In this document: piece after piece, positions 33,452 through 41,847 of the stretch
Numbering within the stretch: the stretch's first letter is position 1
Layout: every line of letters begins with the position of its first letter
Source of the DNA: Actinoplanes sp. KI2
GTDB taxonomy: Bacteria; Actinomycetota; Actinomycetes; Mycobacteriales; Micromonosporaceae
NCBI RefSeq assembly: GCF_025630775.1
Contig: NZ_JAOSZE010000067.1
Span: forward strand, 1 to 47,006
Reading direction: 5' to 3'
Length of the DNA: 47,006 bases
Program-made: the position numbers and the translations under genes
Notes under the pieces: model-generated
Database searches by the model: none
The model's input: only the letters and a program-made list of their open reading frames with translations
Told to the model about the DNA's origin: nothing

Positions 33452-33997
33452 ATGACCGGGCGGCCGAGGATGCCGCGCGGCGGCGGAGCCGGTGACGATG
33501 GAGAACCGCCAGGCCGTCACGGAGACGACGGCGGCGGAACCCCGATACCGCAACCCGGAAGCGTGGCGCGGGCGCATGACGCTCTCGCCAAGGTCGCACG
33601 AGCAGGGCGGCCGAGCGAGGGTAGCGGTCAGTCCCGGGAACCTGTCGGCGAATCCTCAGCACCGGCGAACGCACCCGACTTCGCCGATGTCGAGATCGAC
33701 TCCGGGAAGATCACGTCCTACGCCATGAACCCGGACCATCCGGTGGGTGGCAACAAATATCGCGTCATCAACAGCGCCACGGGTTTGGACGCCGGTGACG
33801 CCGTGCGGATCGACCAGCAAATCCGGGACGGCGTACTCAACGGCACGCCGATCAAGGGCAAAGTTGACCAGTACGGTCAGCGGTGGGCGGTCGACGTGCC
33901 GCTGACCGGTCCCCGAGGCACTATCACTGTGCGCACGGCCTGGATACTCGACGTCGGATCTACGACCCCACGATTGGTGACCATCTCATTCCCGTAG
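33452..33997 (+). CDS. DUF6883 domain protein (possible toxin or toxin tail)
   Basis: Protein of 181 residues. The first 80 residues are hydrophilic, Gly/Pro/Arg-rich and look like a linker. From about residue 82 there is a compact domain: FADVEIDSGKITSYAMNPDH, then PVGGNKYRVINSATGLDAGD, DQYGQRWAVDVPLTGPRG and ITVRTAWILDVGSTTPRLV. The pattern matches what I know as DUF6883, which is often at the C-terminus of larger proteins and beside DUF4926 genes. Codon use is less GC3-biased than in neighbours, as in acquired genes. The start is uncertain: a separate frame from 33406 could be the true N-terminus before a frameshift. It is followed after 10 bases by the DUF4926 gene. No catalytic residues are assigned. 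Confidence 0.65.
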   Translation: MTGRPRMPRGGGAGDDGEPPGRHGDDGGGTPIPQPGSVARAHDALAKVARAGRPSEGSGQSREPVGESSAPANAPDFADVEIDSGKITSYAMNPDHPVGGNKYRVINSATGLDAGDAVRIDQQIRDGVLNGTPIKGKVDQYGQRWAVDVPLTGPRGTITVRTAWILDVGSTTPRLVTISFP

Positions 33998-34007
33998 CGG
34001 GGGGAAC

Positions 34008-34211
34008 ATGGAGCTTTACGACACTGTCCGACTTCTTGTCGACCTACCCGAGGAGGGCCTGGCCGCGGGAGCGATTGGTGCGGTCGTGCATGTTTTCGAG
34101 GAGCCGCACCGGGCCTACGAGGTGGAGTTCACCGATGGAAGCGGCCGCACGATCGCCCAAGTTCCATTGACGTCAGACCAAATTCACCAGGTCGCCCCAT
34201 CGGACCTGTGA
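34008..34211 (+). CDS. DUF4926 family small protein (possible immunity or antitoxin)
   Basis: Protein of 67 residues, MELYDTVRLLVDLPEEGLAA then GAIGAVVHVFEEPHRAYEVE. This is a small SH3-like beta-barrel sequence of the DUF4926 type, which typically reads DxVxLLxDLPExxLxxGxxGTVV. It starts 10 bases after the DUF6883 gene with a GGGGGAA ribosome site, so the two form an operon. Such a short acidic protein directly downstream of an uncharacterised domain is the usual layout of toxin and immunity, or toxin and antitoxin, pairs. That role is inference. A strong terminator follows at 34251. Confidence 0.75.
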   Translation: MELYDTVRLLVDLPEEGLAAGAIGAVVHVFEEPHRAYEVEFTDGSGRTIAQVPLTSDQIHQVAPSDL

Positions 34212-34250
34212 CGGCGTTCCACACGCGGCCCAGCCGGCCGACGACAAACG

Positions 34251-34286
34251 ACGGTGCGGGCCGCCTGGCGGGGCGGCCCGCACCGT
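34251..34286. terminator. Strong bidirectional hairpin terminator
   Basis: ACGGTGCGGGCCGCC (34251-34265) and its exact inverse complement (34272-34286) form a 15-bp perfect stem with a six-base loop between two convergent genes. It should stop transcription from both the DUF4926 gene and the CU044_5270 gene. Confidence 0.85.
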
Positions 34287-34347
34287 TACCGGTGGCCGGG
34301 CGGTTGCCCCCGTCTGCGGATGACGCAGGAGGGCGGGAGTTGCCGGC

Positions 34348-35487
34348 CTAGAGGCGGGCCGCCGTCACCCGGGACGATTCGTACGTCGTGTAGGCGTCGG
34401 GCAGGTCCGGCACGGTCGACACGTCCTTGACCAGCATGCCGGTCTTGGCGTCGACGGTCAGCACCTCGGTGCCCTGGCCGCCGAAGACCGCGGGGCCCGC
34501 GGTGATCGTCAGGGTGGCCTTGCCGTTGGTGGTCGAGTTCTTGACGCTGACCGCGGAGATGGTGGACAGCAGACGCAGCACGCCCACCCGGACCTGCGTG
34601 TTGCCGTCGCCGGCGGACAGCGCTTCGGTGCTGTAGGTCCACAGGGCGTTGTCGAAGTGCCGCTGGACGGCTTGCGGGCTGTACGGCTTCGGCTTGGCGT
34701 TGCCGCCCTTCTGCTTGATGATCGCCTGGGCGGCCGCCTGCTGCTTGTCCCACTCCGCCTGCTGCGCCGCGGGGGCGAGGCCGACCAGCGGGTCCTTGGC
34801 TGCCTTGAGCATCCGGGTCCGGCCGTCGGCCGGGCTGTTGTCCGCCGCGGCGATGGCTGCCTGGAGGAGCGGTGCGTAGCCGCCGGCCTTCATCTGGTCC
34901 TGGTGGCGGGTGATCGCACGCTTGATGTCCGGCACGCTGTTGCCCGTGTAGATCGCGTGACCGTCGGTGTACAGGGTGTAGACGACCTGCATCGTCTTGG
35001 TGCCGTGGACCTGGGTCGCTTTCACCAGCCACGCGTCGCCCGCCGACGGCGTGGTCGTCTTGATGTATCCGGCCAGAGTCAGCAGCGGCGCACGGTCGGC
35101 GGACCCGTCAACGGTGGCCGACGCTACCGGCGCCGACGGATCCTTGCCGGCCACCGCACCCCCGGTCGCCGACGAGTTGAGCACCAGAGCGACGACCGCA
35201 GCTGCGGCGGCAACCCCCACCCCGGCACCGATGCCGAACCGGCCCGCGACACCGATCCCGCGACGGTGGTGGATCGCCGGGCTCGATCGGTGGTCCGGCG
35301 TGGTTGTCGTTTCCCTGGTGGAAGTGGTCTCCATAGTGGTGTCCTCCGCTGAAATCGCGCCCAGCAACCGCACGGTTGCGGGGTCGGCCATCGCTGCCCG
35401 CAGCACCGCCCGCGCCCGCTGGTACGCCTCCGGGCGCAGTGGTTCTGCGCTGCCCAACTCACCGATCAGATCCAGCTCGTCGGTCAT
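34348..35487 (-). CDS. CU044_5270 family membrane protein, partner of an ECF sigma factor
   Basis: Protein of 379 residues from ATG 35487 (MTDELDLIGELGSAEPLRPE). The N-terminal 80 residues are cytoplasmic, a single membrane helix follows (IGAGVGVAAAAAVVALVLN), and the rest is extracytoplasmic with a repetitive beta pattern (TLAGYIKTT, WLVKATQVHGT, LRLLSTISAVSV, TVDAKTGMLVKDVSTV). Proteins of the CU044_5270 family always follow ECF sigma genes in actinomycetes. The ATG overlaps the sigma stop by four bases, so expression is coupled. Its likely role is as membrane regulator or sensor for the sigma factor, by the known association. Confidence 0.85.
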   Translation of the reverse strand: MTDELDLIGELGSAEPLRPEAYQRARAVLRAAMADPATVRLLGAISAEDTTMETTSTRETTTTPDHRSSPAIHHRRGIGVAGRFGIGAGVGVAAAAAVVALVLNSSATGGAVAGKDPSAPVASATVDGSADRAPLLTLAGYIKTTTPSAGDAWLVKATQVHGTKTMQVVYTLYTDGHAIYTGNSVPDIKRAITRHQDQMKAGGYAPLLQAAIAAADNSPADGRTRMLKAAKDPLVGLAPAAQQAEWDKQQAAAQAIIKQKGGNAKPKPYSPQAVQRHFDNALWTYSTEALSAGDGNTQVRVGVLRLLSTISAVSVKNSTTNGKATLTITAGPAVFGGQGTEVLTVDAKTGMLVKDVSTVPDLPDAYTTYESSRVTAARL

Positions 35488-36056
35488 CGGTGTCTCTCCT
35501 TCGCGCTGTTGCGATCCCTCAGAAGCGCGGACACCCCCGGCGCGTCCCGCAATGCCGTCCTGGCCTGGCTCAACAACCGCCGGGCGGTGCCGGCCGGCAT
35601 ACCGAGCGCCCGCGCGGCGTCGGCCGCCGTCAGGTCCTCCCAGGCGACGAGCCTCAGGACCTCCCGCTCCTCGGGTTTGAGCCGCATCAGGGCCGACCGG
35701 AGTACCGCCCGGGCGTCCACGCCGAGGTCCACCGCCGACCACGGATCCCAACCGGTTGCCAGGTCCGCCACGTCCGCGACCAGGTCCTCGGCCGGCCGGG
35801 ACCGCCAGTAGCGACGCAGCCGGTTCAACGCCACCCCGTACAGCCACGGCCGCGCATCGTCGTACGACCGGTCGTACGATCGCCGCGACTCGAACGCCGC
35901 AACCCAAACCTCGCCCAGCAGGTCCTCGGCCGCATCGCGCCCCACCCGACGAGCGAGGTACGAACCGACCGCGACCTCATGACGCTCGACCACCTCCACG
36001 AAGGCGTCGACATCGCCATCCAGCGACCGGCCTATCAAGTCCGCATCCGAAGCCAT
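35484..36056 (-). CDS. ECF RNA polymerase sigma factor (CU044_5270-associated)
   Basis: Protein of 190 residues from ATG 36056, which has an AGGAGG site a few bases upstream. Region 2 (FVEVVERHEVAVGSYLARRV, DLLGEVWVAAFESRRSYD and WLYGVALNRLRRYWRSRP) and region 4 (LMRLKPEEREVLRLVAWEDL, then TAADAARALGMPAGTARRLL) are complete. It is the type that travels with CU044_5270 membrane proteins, and the overlap with that gene makes a two-gene operon. The stimulus and regulon are unknown. No C-terminal extension is present. Confidence 0.9.
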   Translation of the reverse strand: MASDADLIGRSLDGDVDAFVEVVERHEVAVGSYLARRVGRDAAEDLLGEVWVAAFESRRSYDRSYDDARPWLYGVALNRLRRYWRSRPAEDLVADVADLATGWDPWSAVDLGVDARAVLRSALMRLKPEEREVLRLVAWEDLTAADAARALGMPAGTARRLLSQARTALRDAPGVSALLRDRNSAKERHR

Positions 36057-36236
36057 GGCCCTCCTCGGCAAACTCCGCGCTTCCAACCTGACATTGCCGA
36101 TCGACCCGCAAAGTGTTCAGGCTCCGAGCCGCAGAGGTCCGCCGCCCGCTGAATCGTCCGGCCGCCATTCTCGGTGCCCGCCTCTCCGTTAGGCTCGCCA
36201 CGCCGGGTCGGGGAGCGATCGCTACGGAGGACGATG

Positions 36237-36887
36237 ATGGGCGTGCCGGTCCTGCTCGAGCGCCTCCATCGGTCCGGGATGCGGGATGTCGTCGCGGTGG
36301 AACCGGTGACCGGTGGGCTCGCCGCGCTCGCGGGCATCGCAACCCGCCGGGACGGCGCGCCACTGGTGTTTCGTCAAAGCGTTCGCCGGCGCCCTCGATG
36401 ATGACGTCTTCGTCGCGGAGGCCGACGGGCTGGCCGCCCTGCGCGAGGGCGGCCTGGCGACACCCGACGTGATCCTGGCAAACCGGGAGCTTCTGGTGTT
36501 GTCGGCACTGCAGGCGCGACCGCGGACCGAGGCCTTCTGGGAGCAGTTTGCGCACGCGCTCGCCCACCTGCACACGAGCACGGTCCACCCCCGCTTCGGA
36601 TGGCACCGCGACAACTGGCTGGGTCGCCGCCGGCAGATCAACACCTGGAACGACGACGGCTTCGCGTTCTTCGCCGAGCATCGACTGTGGACCACCTCGC
36701 CCCCGCCCGAGGCCCGGGGGTTCTTCGCGCTCTACGCGGAGCTGACCTCGCTCGACAGCGGCTGGCAGGCTCGCATGCCGATCATCCAGCTGCGACAACA
36801 CCTCGCGGTGCTGGCCCAGTTCGACCACGACTGGGCGCGGGCGAGCTGGTCCGCGCCACCCTCGCCCCCTTCCGCGTGCGGACTTAA
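36237..36887 (+). pseudogene. Fructosamine kinase-like gene, frameshifted twice and internally deleted
   Basis: Relic of the fructosamine/aminoglycoside kinase family. From ATG 36237 (GGAGG six bases upstream) it begins MGVPVLLERLHRSGMRDVVA, then slips at about 36368-36370, where an extra T turns LVFVKAFAG into another frame. The middle reads KAFAGALDDDVFVAEADGLA through FGWHRDNWLGRRRQINTWND to FFALYAELTSLDSGW, then MPIIQLRQHLAVLAQFDHDW. At about 36838 a missing G returns it to the first frame, ending LVRATLAPFRVRT at TAA 36885-36887. Between EHRL and WTTSPPP the family's catalytic block (HGDLWSGN and the metal-binding aspartate, roughly 70 residues) is absent. It cannot be an active kinase. 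Confidence 0.82.
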
Positions 36888-36955
36888 CCCGTTCCGAACA
36901 CCCCCGCAACAGCGACGGCGCACACATCAAACAATCGCGGCCGAGCATCGGGGTT

Positions 36956-39037
36956 GTGAAGACGACCGAGACTCACTGCCCGTACTGCGCGCTGCAGTGC
37001 GGCATGACGCTGACCCCGGGCTTGCCACGGGTGCGGTTGGAGCCGCGCGACTTCCCGGTGAACCGGGGCGGCCTGTGCGCCAAGGGCTACACCGCGGCGG
37101 ATCTGCTGGATCATCCGGATCGGTTGCTCACTCCGCTGGTACGCAAGGAGCCCGGCGACCGGCGGAGCCCGCTGCGCGAAGCCGGCTGGGACGAGGCCTT
37201 GTCGCTGACCACCAAGGCGATCCAGGCGGCACAGCAGTCGTACGGGCCGGACAGCGTCGGAGCGTTCGGCGGCGGCGGGCTGACCAACGAGAAGGCGTAC
37301 GCGCTGGGCAAGTTCGTCCGGGTGGCGCTGCGGTCGTCCTCGATCGACTACAACGGCCGGTTCTGCATGTCGGCGGCGGCGACCGCGGCGAACCGATCGC
37401 TCGGCGTGGACCGCGGGTTGCCGTTCCCGCTCGAGGACGTGGCACGCGCCCGTTCCGTGCTGATCGTCGGAGCGAACCCGGCGGACGCGATGCCGCCGTC
37501 GATGCAGTATCTCGACGCGGGCCGGGCGGCCGGGGCGCGGCACATCGTGGTCGACCCGCGCCGCACGGCCACCGCGGCCGGCGCGCACCTCCACCTGCAA
37601 CCGCTCCCCGGCACCGATCTGGCGCTGGCCAACGGCCTGCTGCACATCGCCATCCGGGAGGGCTACGTCGACGAGGTCTACGTCGCGGAGCGGACCACCG
37701 GGTTCGGGGCGGTCCGTGCGGCCACCAATGCCTACTGGCCGGAGCGGGTCGAGCGGATCACCGGTGTGCCGGAGGCACAGATGCGGGAGACCGTGCGCCT
37801 GCTGGCCACCGAGCGCCCGGCGATGATCCTTACCGCGCGCGGCGCCGAACAGCACAGCAACGGCACGGACACGGCGCAGGCGTACCTGAACCTGGCGTTG
37901 GCCCTCGGGCTGGTCGGCAGGCCGTTCTCCGGATACGGCACGATCACCGGCCAGGGCAACGGACAGGGCGGCCGGGAGCATGGCCAGAAGGCCGACCAGC
38001 TACCCGGCTATCGAAGGATCGACGACCCCGCCGCACGGGCACACGTCGCCGCGGTGTGGGGGATCGACCCCGACGAGCTGCCCGGGCCGGGCCGATCCGC
38101 GTACGAGATGCTCGATCGCCTCGGCACCCCCGACGGGGTACGTGTCCTGCTGGTGCTGGCCAGCAACATCGCGGTCAGCGCACCGCACAGCAACCGGGTC
38201 GCCGATCGGCTGGGCGACCTCGATTTTCTCGTCGTCTCGGACATTTTCCGCTCGGAGACCGCGGAGCTCGCCGACGTTGTCCTTCCTACCGCCCAATGGG
38301 CCGAGGAGGAGGGCACGATGACCAACCTGGAGGGCCGGGTGCTGCGACGCAAGCGCGCGCTGCCCCCGCCGCCGGACGTCAGGACCGATCTCGAGGTGCT
38401 CGCGGAGCTGGCCGCCAGGCTGGGCCGGGGCGAGTTCTTCTCGAGCGACCCGCGTGCCGTCTTCGACGAGTTGCGCCGGGCCAGCGCCGGCGGGATCGCG
38501 GATTACGCCGGGATCACCTGGCAGCGCATCGAGGCCGAGAACGGCGTCTTCTGGCCCTGCCCCTCCGAGGATCATCCCGGCACCCCGCGGTTGTTCGCCG
38601 ACGGCTTCCCCACGCCGTCGGGCAAGGCCAGGTTCGTCCGGGTCGAGCATCGCGATCCGGCCGAGCTGCCCGACCGGCAGTTCCCGTACGTCCTGACCAC
38701 CGGCCGCAACATGCAGCATTACCAGAGCGGCACCCAGACCCGCCGGGTGAAGGCGCTGACCGTGGCCCTCCCCGAGCCGCGCGCGGAGATTCACCCGGAC
38801 CTCGCGCGTCGGCACGGCATCGCCGACGGTGACCTGGTCGAGCTGCGCAGCCGGCGTGGGGCCGCGGTGATGCGAGCCCGGCTGTCCGACGGGATCCGCC
38901 CGGACACCGTCTTCGCCCCGTTCCACTGGCCGGGCGCGAACGCGCTCACCAACCCGGCCCTCGATCCCCATTCCCGGATGCCCGCGTTCAAGGTGTGCGC
39001 GGTGGCGATCACCCGACACGAGAAAGGAACCGATTAG
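36956..39037 (+). CDS. nasA: Assimilatory nitrate reductase catalytic subunit (molybdopterin oxidoreductase)
   Basis: Protein of 693 residues from GTG 36956. The N-terminal [4Fe-4S] ligands are in HCPYCALQCGM and GGLCAKG. The molybdopterin-guanine-dinucleotide domains follow: SSSIDYNGRFCMSAAATAAN, VLIVGANPADAMPP, GYGTITGQGNGQGGREHGQKADQLPGYR and the C-terminal FPYVLTTGRNMQHYQSGTQTRR. This is the NasA/NarB type that reduces nitrate to nitrite with ferredoxin or NADH-derived electrons; no NasC-like flavoprotein is adjacent. It is the first gene of an operon with a 115-residue protein and nirB. Length is normal for the family. Confidence 0.92.
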   Translation: MKTTETHCPYCALQCGMTLTPGLPRVRLEPRDFPVNRGGLCAKGYTAADLLDHPDRLLTPLVRKEPGDRRSPLREAGWDEALSLTTKAIQAAQQSYGPDSVGAFGGGGLTNEKAYALGKFVRVALRSSSIDYNGRFCMSAAATAANRSLGVDRGLPFPLEDVARARSVLIVGANPADAMPPSMQYLDAGRAAGARHIVVDPRRTATAAGAHLHLQPLPGTDLALANGLLHIAIREGYVDEVYVAERTTGFGAVRAATNAYWPERVERITGVPEAQMRETVRLLATERPAMILTARGAEQHSNGTDTAQAYLNLALALGLVGRPFSGYGTITGQGNGQGGREHGQKADQLPGYRRIDDPAARAHVAAVWGIDPDELPGPGRSAYEMLDRLGTPDGVRVLLVLASNIAVSAPHSNRVADRLGDLDFLVVSDIFRSETAELADVVLPTAQWAEEEGTMTNLEGRVLRRKRALPPPPDVRTDLEVLAELAARLGRGEFFSSDPRAVFDELRRASAGGIADYAGITWQRIEAENGVFWPCPSEDHPGTPRLFADGFPTPSGKARFVRVEHRDPAELPDRQFPYVLTTGRNMQHYQSGTQTRRVKALTVALPEPRAEIHPDLARRHGIADGDLVELRSRRGAAVMRARLSDGIRPDTVFAPFHWPGANALTNPALDPHSRMPAFKVCAVAITRHEKGTD

Positions 39038-39039
39038 CC

Positions 39040-39387
39040 GTGCAGTCGACCCCACGTTTCCTGCAAGGAGTCTTCTCGTTCGAGGGCAAGGGCCTGGACC
39101 GGCCGGCGCCGTTGGATGCCGGACCGTCCTACGTGGTGCCCGGCGGGGTGGCCGCTCAGGCGGTCTACTTCCGGGGCGGCAACGCCACCGCCGAACTGGT
39201 CTGCGTCGTGCTGGTGCGGGACGGCCAGCCGATGCGCTACTTCCCGATCGGCGCGAAGGGCGAGGTCCACGTGCCGCTCCGGGTGGTGGAGGACCTGCTG
39301 TCCGGCACGACGGTGGAGCTGTGGATCGCCGCGCCCGCGGGGCTGGCCGGCACCGTCATCGTCGACCTCGGCCTGGTGGAGGTCTGA
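39040..39387 (+). CDS. Small conserved protein of the nitrate assimilation operon
   Basis: Protein of 115 residues from GTG 39040, two bases after the nasA stop, with AAGGAA upstream. The sequence (LQGVFSFEGKGLDRPAPLDA, YVVPGGVAAQAVYFRGGNAT, ELVCVVLVRDGQPMRYFPIG, AKGEVHVPLRVVEDLLSGTT) is all beta and has no membrane span. It ends in a TGATG overlap with nirB. Similar small proteins occur in this position in other actinomycete nas operons as far as I recall, with no assigned function. It could be a stability or cofactor-insertion factor for NasA; that is inference. Confidence 0.7.
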   Translation: MQSTPRFLQGVFSFEGKGLDRPAPLDAGPSYVVPGGVAAQAVYFRGGNATAELVCVVLVRDGQPMRYFPIGAKGEVHVPLRVVEDLLSGTTVELWIAAPAGLAGTVIVDLGLVEV

Positions 39388-41843
39388 TGCGACAACGACT
39401 GGTGGTCGTCGGCAACGGGATGGCCGGCGCCCGGACGGTGGAGGAGATCCTCGCCCGGGGCGGCGACTTCGACATCACGATGTTCGGCGACGAACCCTAC
39501 GGCAACTACAACCGGATCATGCTGTCCAATGTGCTTGCGGGCGTGGAGGACGAGTCCGGCATCTTCCTGAACGACCTTTCCTGGTACGCCGAGAACGGCA
39601 TCACGCTGCGCGTCGGGACACGGATCGATCGGATCGACCGGTTCGCCAGGACCGTCCATGCCGCCGACGGCACCGTCACGCCGTACGACAAGCTGATCAT
39701 CGCGACCGGGAGCCGGGCGTTCGTACCCCCGATCGCCGGCATCCGCCGTCCGGGCCGCGGCTACCACCAGGGCGTCTTCGTGTTCCGCACGCTCGACGAC
39801 ACCCGCGCGATGATCCGGTACGCGCGGGAACACCAGCACGCCGTGGTCATCGGCGGTGGTCTGCTGGGCCTGGAGGCGGCCCGCGGCCTGCAGACCCACC
39901 TCCCGCGCGTCACCGTCGTCCACTCCGCCGGCCACCTGATGAATGCCCAGCTCAACGGGGTTGCCGGCGAGATGCTGCGGACCACCCTCGAAGCGCGGCT
40001 CGGCCTCGACGTGGTGGTCGGCGCGTCGACCACCGAAATCCTCGGCAAGCACGCGGTCACCGGGGTCAAGCTCGCCGACGGCCGCACCATCGAGTGCGAT
40101 GTCGTGGTGGTAGCCACCGGCATCCGCGCCAACGCCGAGATGGCCGCGGCGAGCGGTCTGGTGGTGGAGCGCGGCATCGTCGTCGACGATCGGATGCGGG
40201 CGCTGGATGAGGACGACATCTACGCGGTGGGCGAGTGCGCGCAGCACCGCGGCGAGGTGTACGGGCTGGTCGCCCCGCTGTGGGAGCAGGCCAAGGTGCT
40301 CGCCGACCATCTCACCGGGACGAACCCGGACGCCGAGTACCACGGCTCGCAGGTGGCCACGAAGCTGAAGGTGGCCGGCGTCGACGTGGCCGCGATGGGC
40401 CTGACCGGGCCCGAGCGCGCCGGCGACGAGGAGGTCACGTACGCCGAGCCGTCGAAGGGCGTCTACCAGAACGTGATCATCCGGGGTGGCCGGTTGGTGG
40501 GCGCCACGCTGGTCGGCGATGTCCGCAAGGTCGCGTTTCTGATGCAGGCGTTCGATCGCGGGTTGCCGTTGCCGGAGGAGCGGGCCGGGTTGTTGTTCGA
40601 CCTGGGTGGTCCGGTCGGCGAGGTGAGCCCGGCCGAGATGGCCGACGACGAGCAGGTGTGTAACTGCAATGGGGTGGCGAAGGGCGTAATCAAGGCCTGT
40701 GTGGACAGTGGCTGCAGGACCGTCGGCGGTGTCATGGACAAGACCCGGGCGGGGAAGGGTTGTGGCACCTGTAAGCCGTTGGTGCGGCGGATTGTGGAGT
40801 GGGCGGCGGGTGGTGAGGTCGAGGAGGATCCGGCTGCGTCGTATTACGTGCCGGGTGTGCCGATGCCGAAGCCGGAGTTGATGGACGCGATCCGGCTCTA
40901 TCAGCTGAAGTCGGTGTCGTCGGTGTTCGCGAAGCTGGGTGGTGAGGAGGACGCGAAGAGCAAGATGGGTTTGGCGTCGCTGCTGAAGATGATGTGGGGC
41001 GCGGAGTACGTCGACGAGCGGGATGCCCGGTTCATCAATGATCGGGTGCACGCGAACATTCAGCGTGATGGCACGTTTTCGGTGGTGCCGCAGATGAAGG
41101 GTGGTGTCACCACTCCGGCTGATCTGAGGCGGATTGCTGAGGTGGCCGAGCGGCATGGGGTGCCGATGGTGAAGTTGACCGGTGGTCAGCGGATCGATCT
41201 GCTGGGTATTCCGAAGGAGAAGTTGCCGCAGATCTGGGCTGAGTTGGATATGCCGTCGGGGTATGCGTACGCGAAGAGTTTCCGCACGGTGAAGACGTGT
41301 GTGGGGTCGGATTTCTGCCGGTTCGGGGTGGGTGATTCGACGGCTCTGGGGATTGCGATCGAGGAGCGGTTCCAGGGTATTGAGGGGCCGGGGAAGATGA
41401 AGCTTGCGGTCACTGGCTGCCCGCGGAACTGTGCCGAGGCGTACGTCAAGGATCTGGGTGTTGTTGCTGTTGACGGCGGTAAATGGGAGATCTATGTCGG
41501 TGGTGCGGCCGGTGCGCATGTCCGCAAGGGTGATCTGCTGGCCACCGTGTCCTCGCCTGAGGAAGTGATCACGCTGACCGGGCGGTTCCTGCAGTACTAC
41601 CGGGAGAACGGGAACTGGCTGGAGCGTACTTATGCGTGGGTGCCGCGGGTCGGGATCGAGAAGATCCGGGCGGTGGTGGTTGAGGACGCCGAGGGCATCG
41701 CCGCCGACCTGGACGCTCGGATGGACGCGGCGGTCGGCGCCTATCGGGACCCGTGGAAGGAACGTGCCGAGCCGGTGACCCCGGGACAGTTCCGCACCTC
41801 ACTGCCGCTGACCGTGCTGCCCCAGGTCCCGATGAAAACGTGA
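39387..41843 (+). CDS. nirB: NAD(P)H nitrite reductase large subunit
   Basis: Protein of 818 residues from ATG 39387, overlapping the previous stop. The N-terminus is a pyridine nucleotide-disulfide oxidoreductase (RLVVVGNGMAGARTVEEI; VVIGGGLLGLEAARGL). A BFD-like [2Fe-2S] domain follows near residues 423-465 (VCNCNGVAKG and GCGTCKPLV). Then comes the sirohaem/[4Fe-4S] sulfite/nitrite reductase part (TCVGSDFCRFG and GCPRNCAEAYVKDLG, the four ligating cysteines). It reduces nitrite to ammonia. The small subunit nirD normally follows but is absent here: the next gene, four bases away, is on the other strand. From about 40560 to 41650 third-position C gives way to T and G (GGT, GAT, TTG), unlike the first half. 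Confidence 0.95.
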   Translation: MRQRLVVVGNGMAGARTVEEILARGGDFDITMFGDEPYGNYNRIMLSNVLAGVEDESGIFLNDLSWYAENGITLRVGTRIDRIDRFARTVHAADGTVTPYDKLIIATGSRAFVPPIAGIRRPGRGYHQGVFVFRTLDDTRAMIRYAREHQHAVVIGGGLLGLEAARGLQTHLPRVTVVHSAGHLMNAQLNGVAGEMLRTTLEARLGLDVVVGASTTEILGKHAVTGVKLADGRTIECDVVVVATGIRANAEMAAASGLVVERGIVVDDRMRALDEDDIYAVGECAQHRGEVYGLVAPLWEQAKVLADHLTGTNPDAEYHGSQVATKLKVAGVDVAAMGLTGPERAGDEEVTYAEPSKGVYQNVIIRGGRLVGATLVGDVRKVAFLMQAFDRGLPLPEERAGLLFDLGGPVGEVSPAEMADDEQVCNCNGVAKGVIKACVDSGCRTVGGVMDKTRAGKGCGTCKPLVRRIVEWAAGGEVEEDPAASYYVPGVPMPKPELMDAIRLYQLKSVSSVFAKLGGEEDAKSKMGLASLLKMMWGAEYVDERDARFINDRVHANIQRDGTFSVVPQMKGGVTTPADLRRIAEVAERHGVPMVKLTGGQRIDLLGIPKEKLPQIWAELDMPSGYAYAKSFRTVKTCVGSDFCRFGVGDSTALGIAIEERFQGIEGPGKMKLAVTGCPRNCAEAYVKDLGVVAVDGGKWEIYVGGAAGAHVRKGDLLATVSSPEEVITLTGRFLQYYRENGNWLERTYAWVPRVGIEKIRAVVVEDAEGIAADLDARMDAAVGAYRDPWKERAEPVTPGQFRTSLPLTVLPQVPMKT

Positions 41844-41847
41844 GAAC

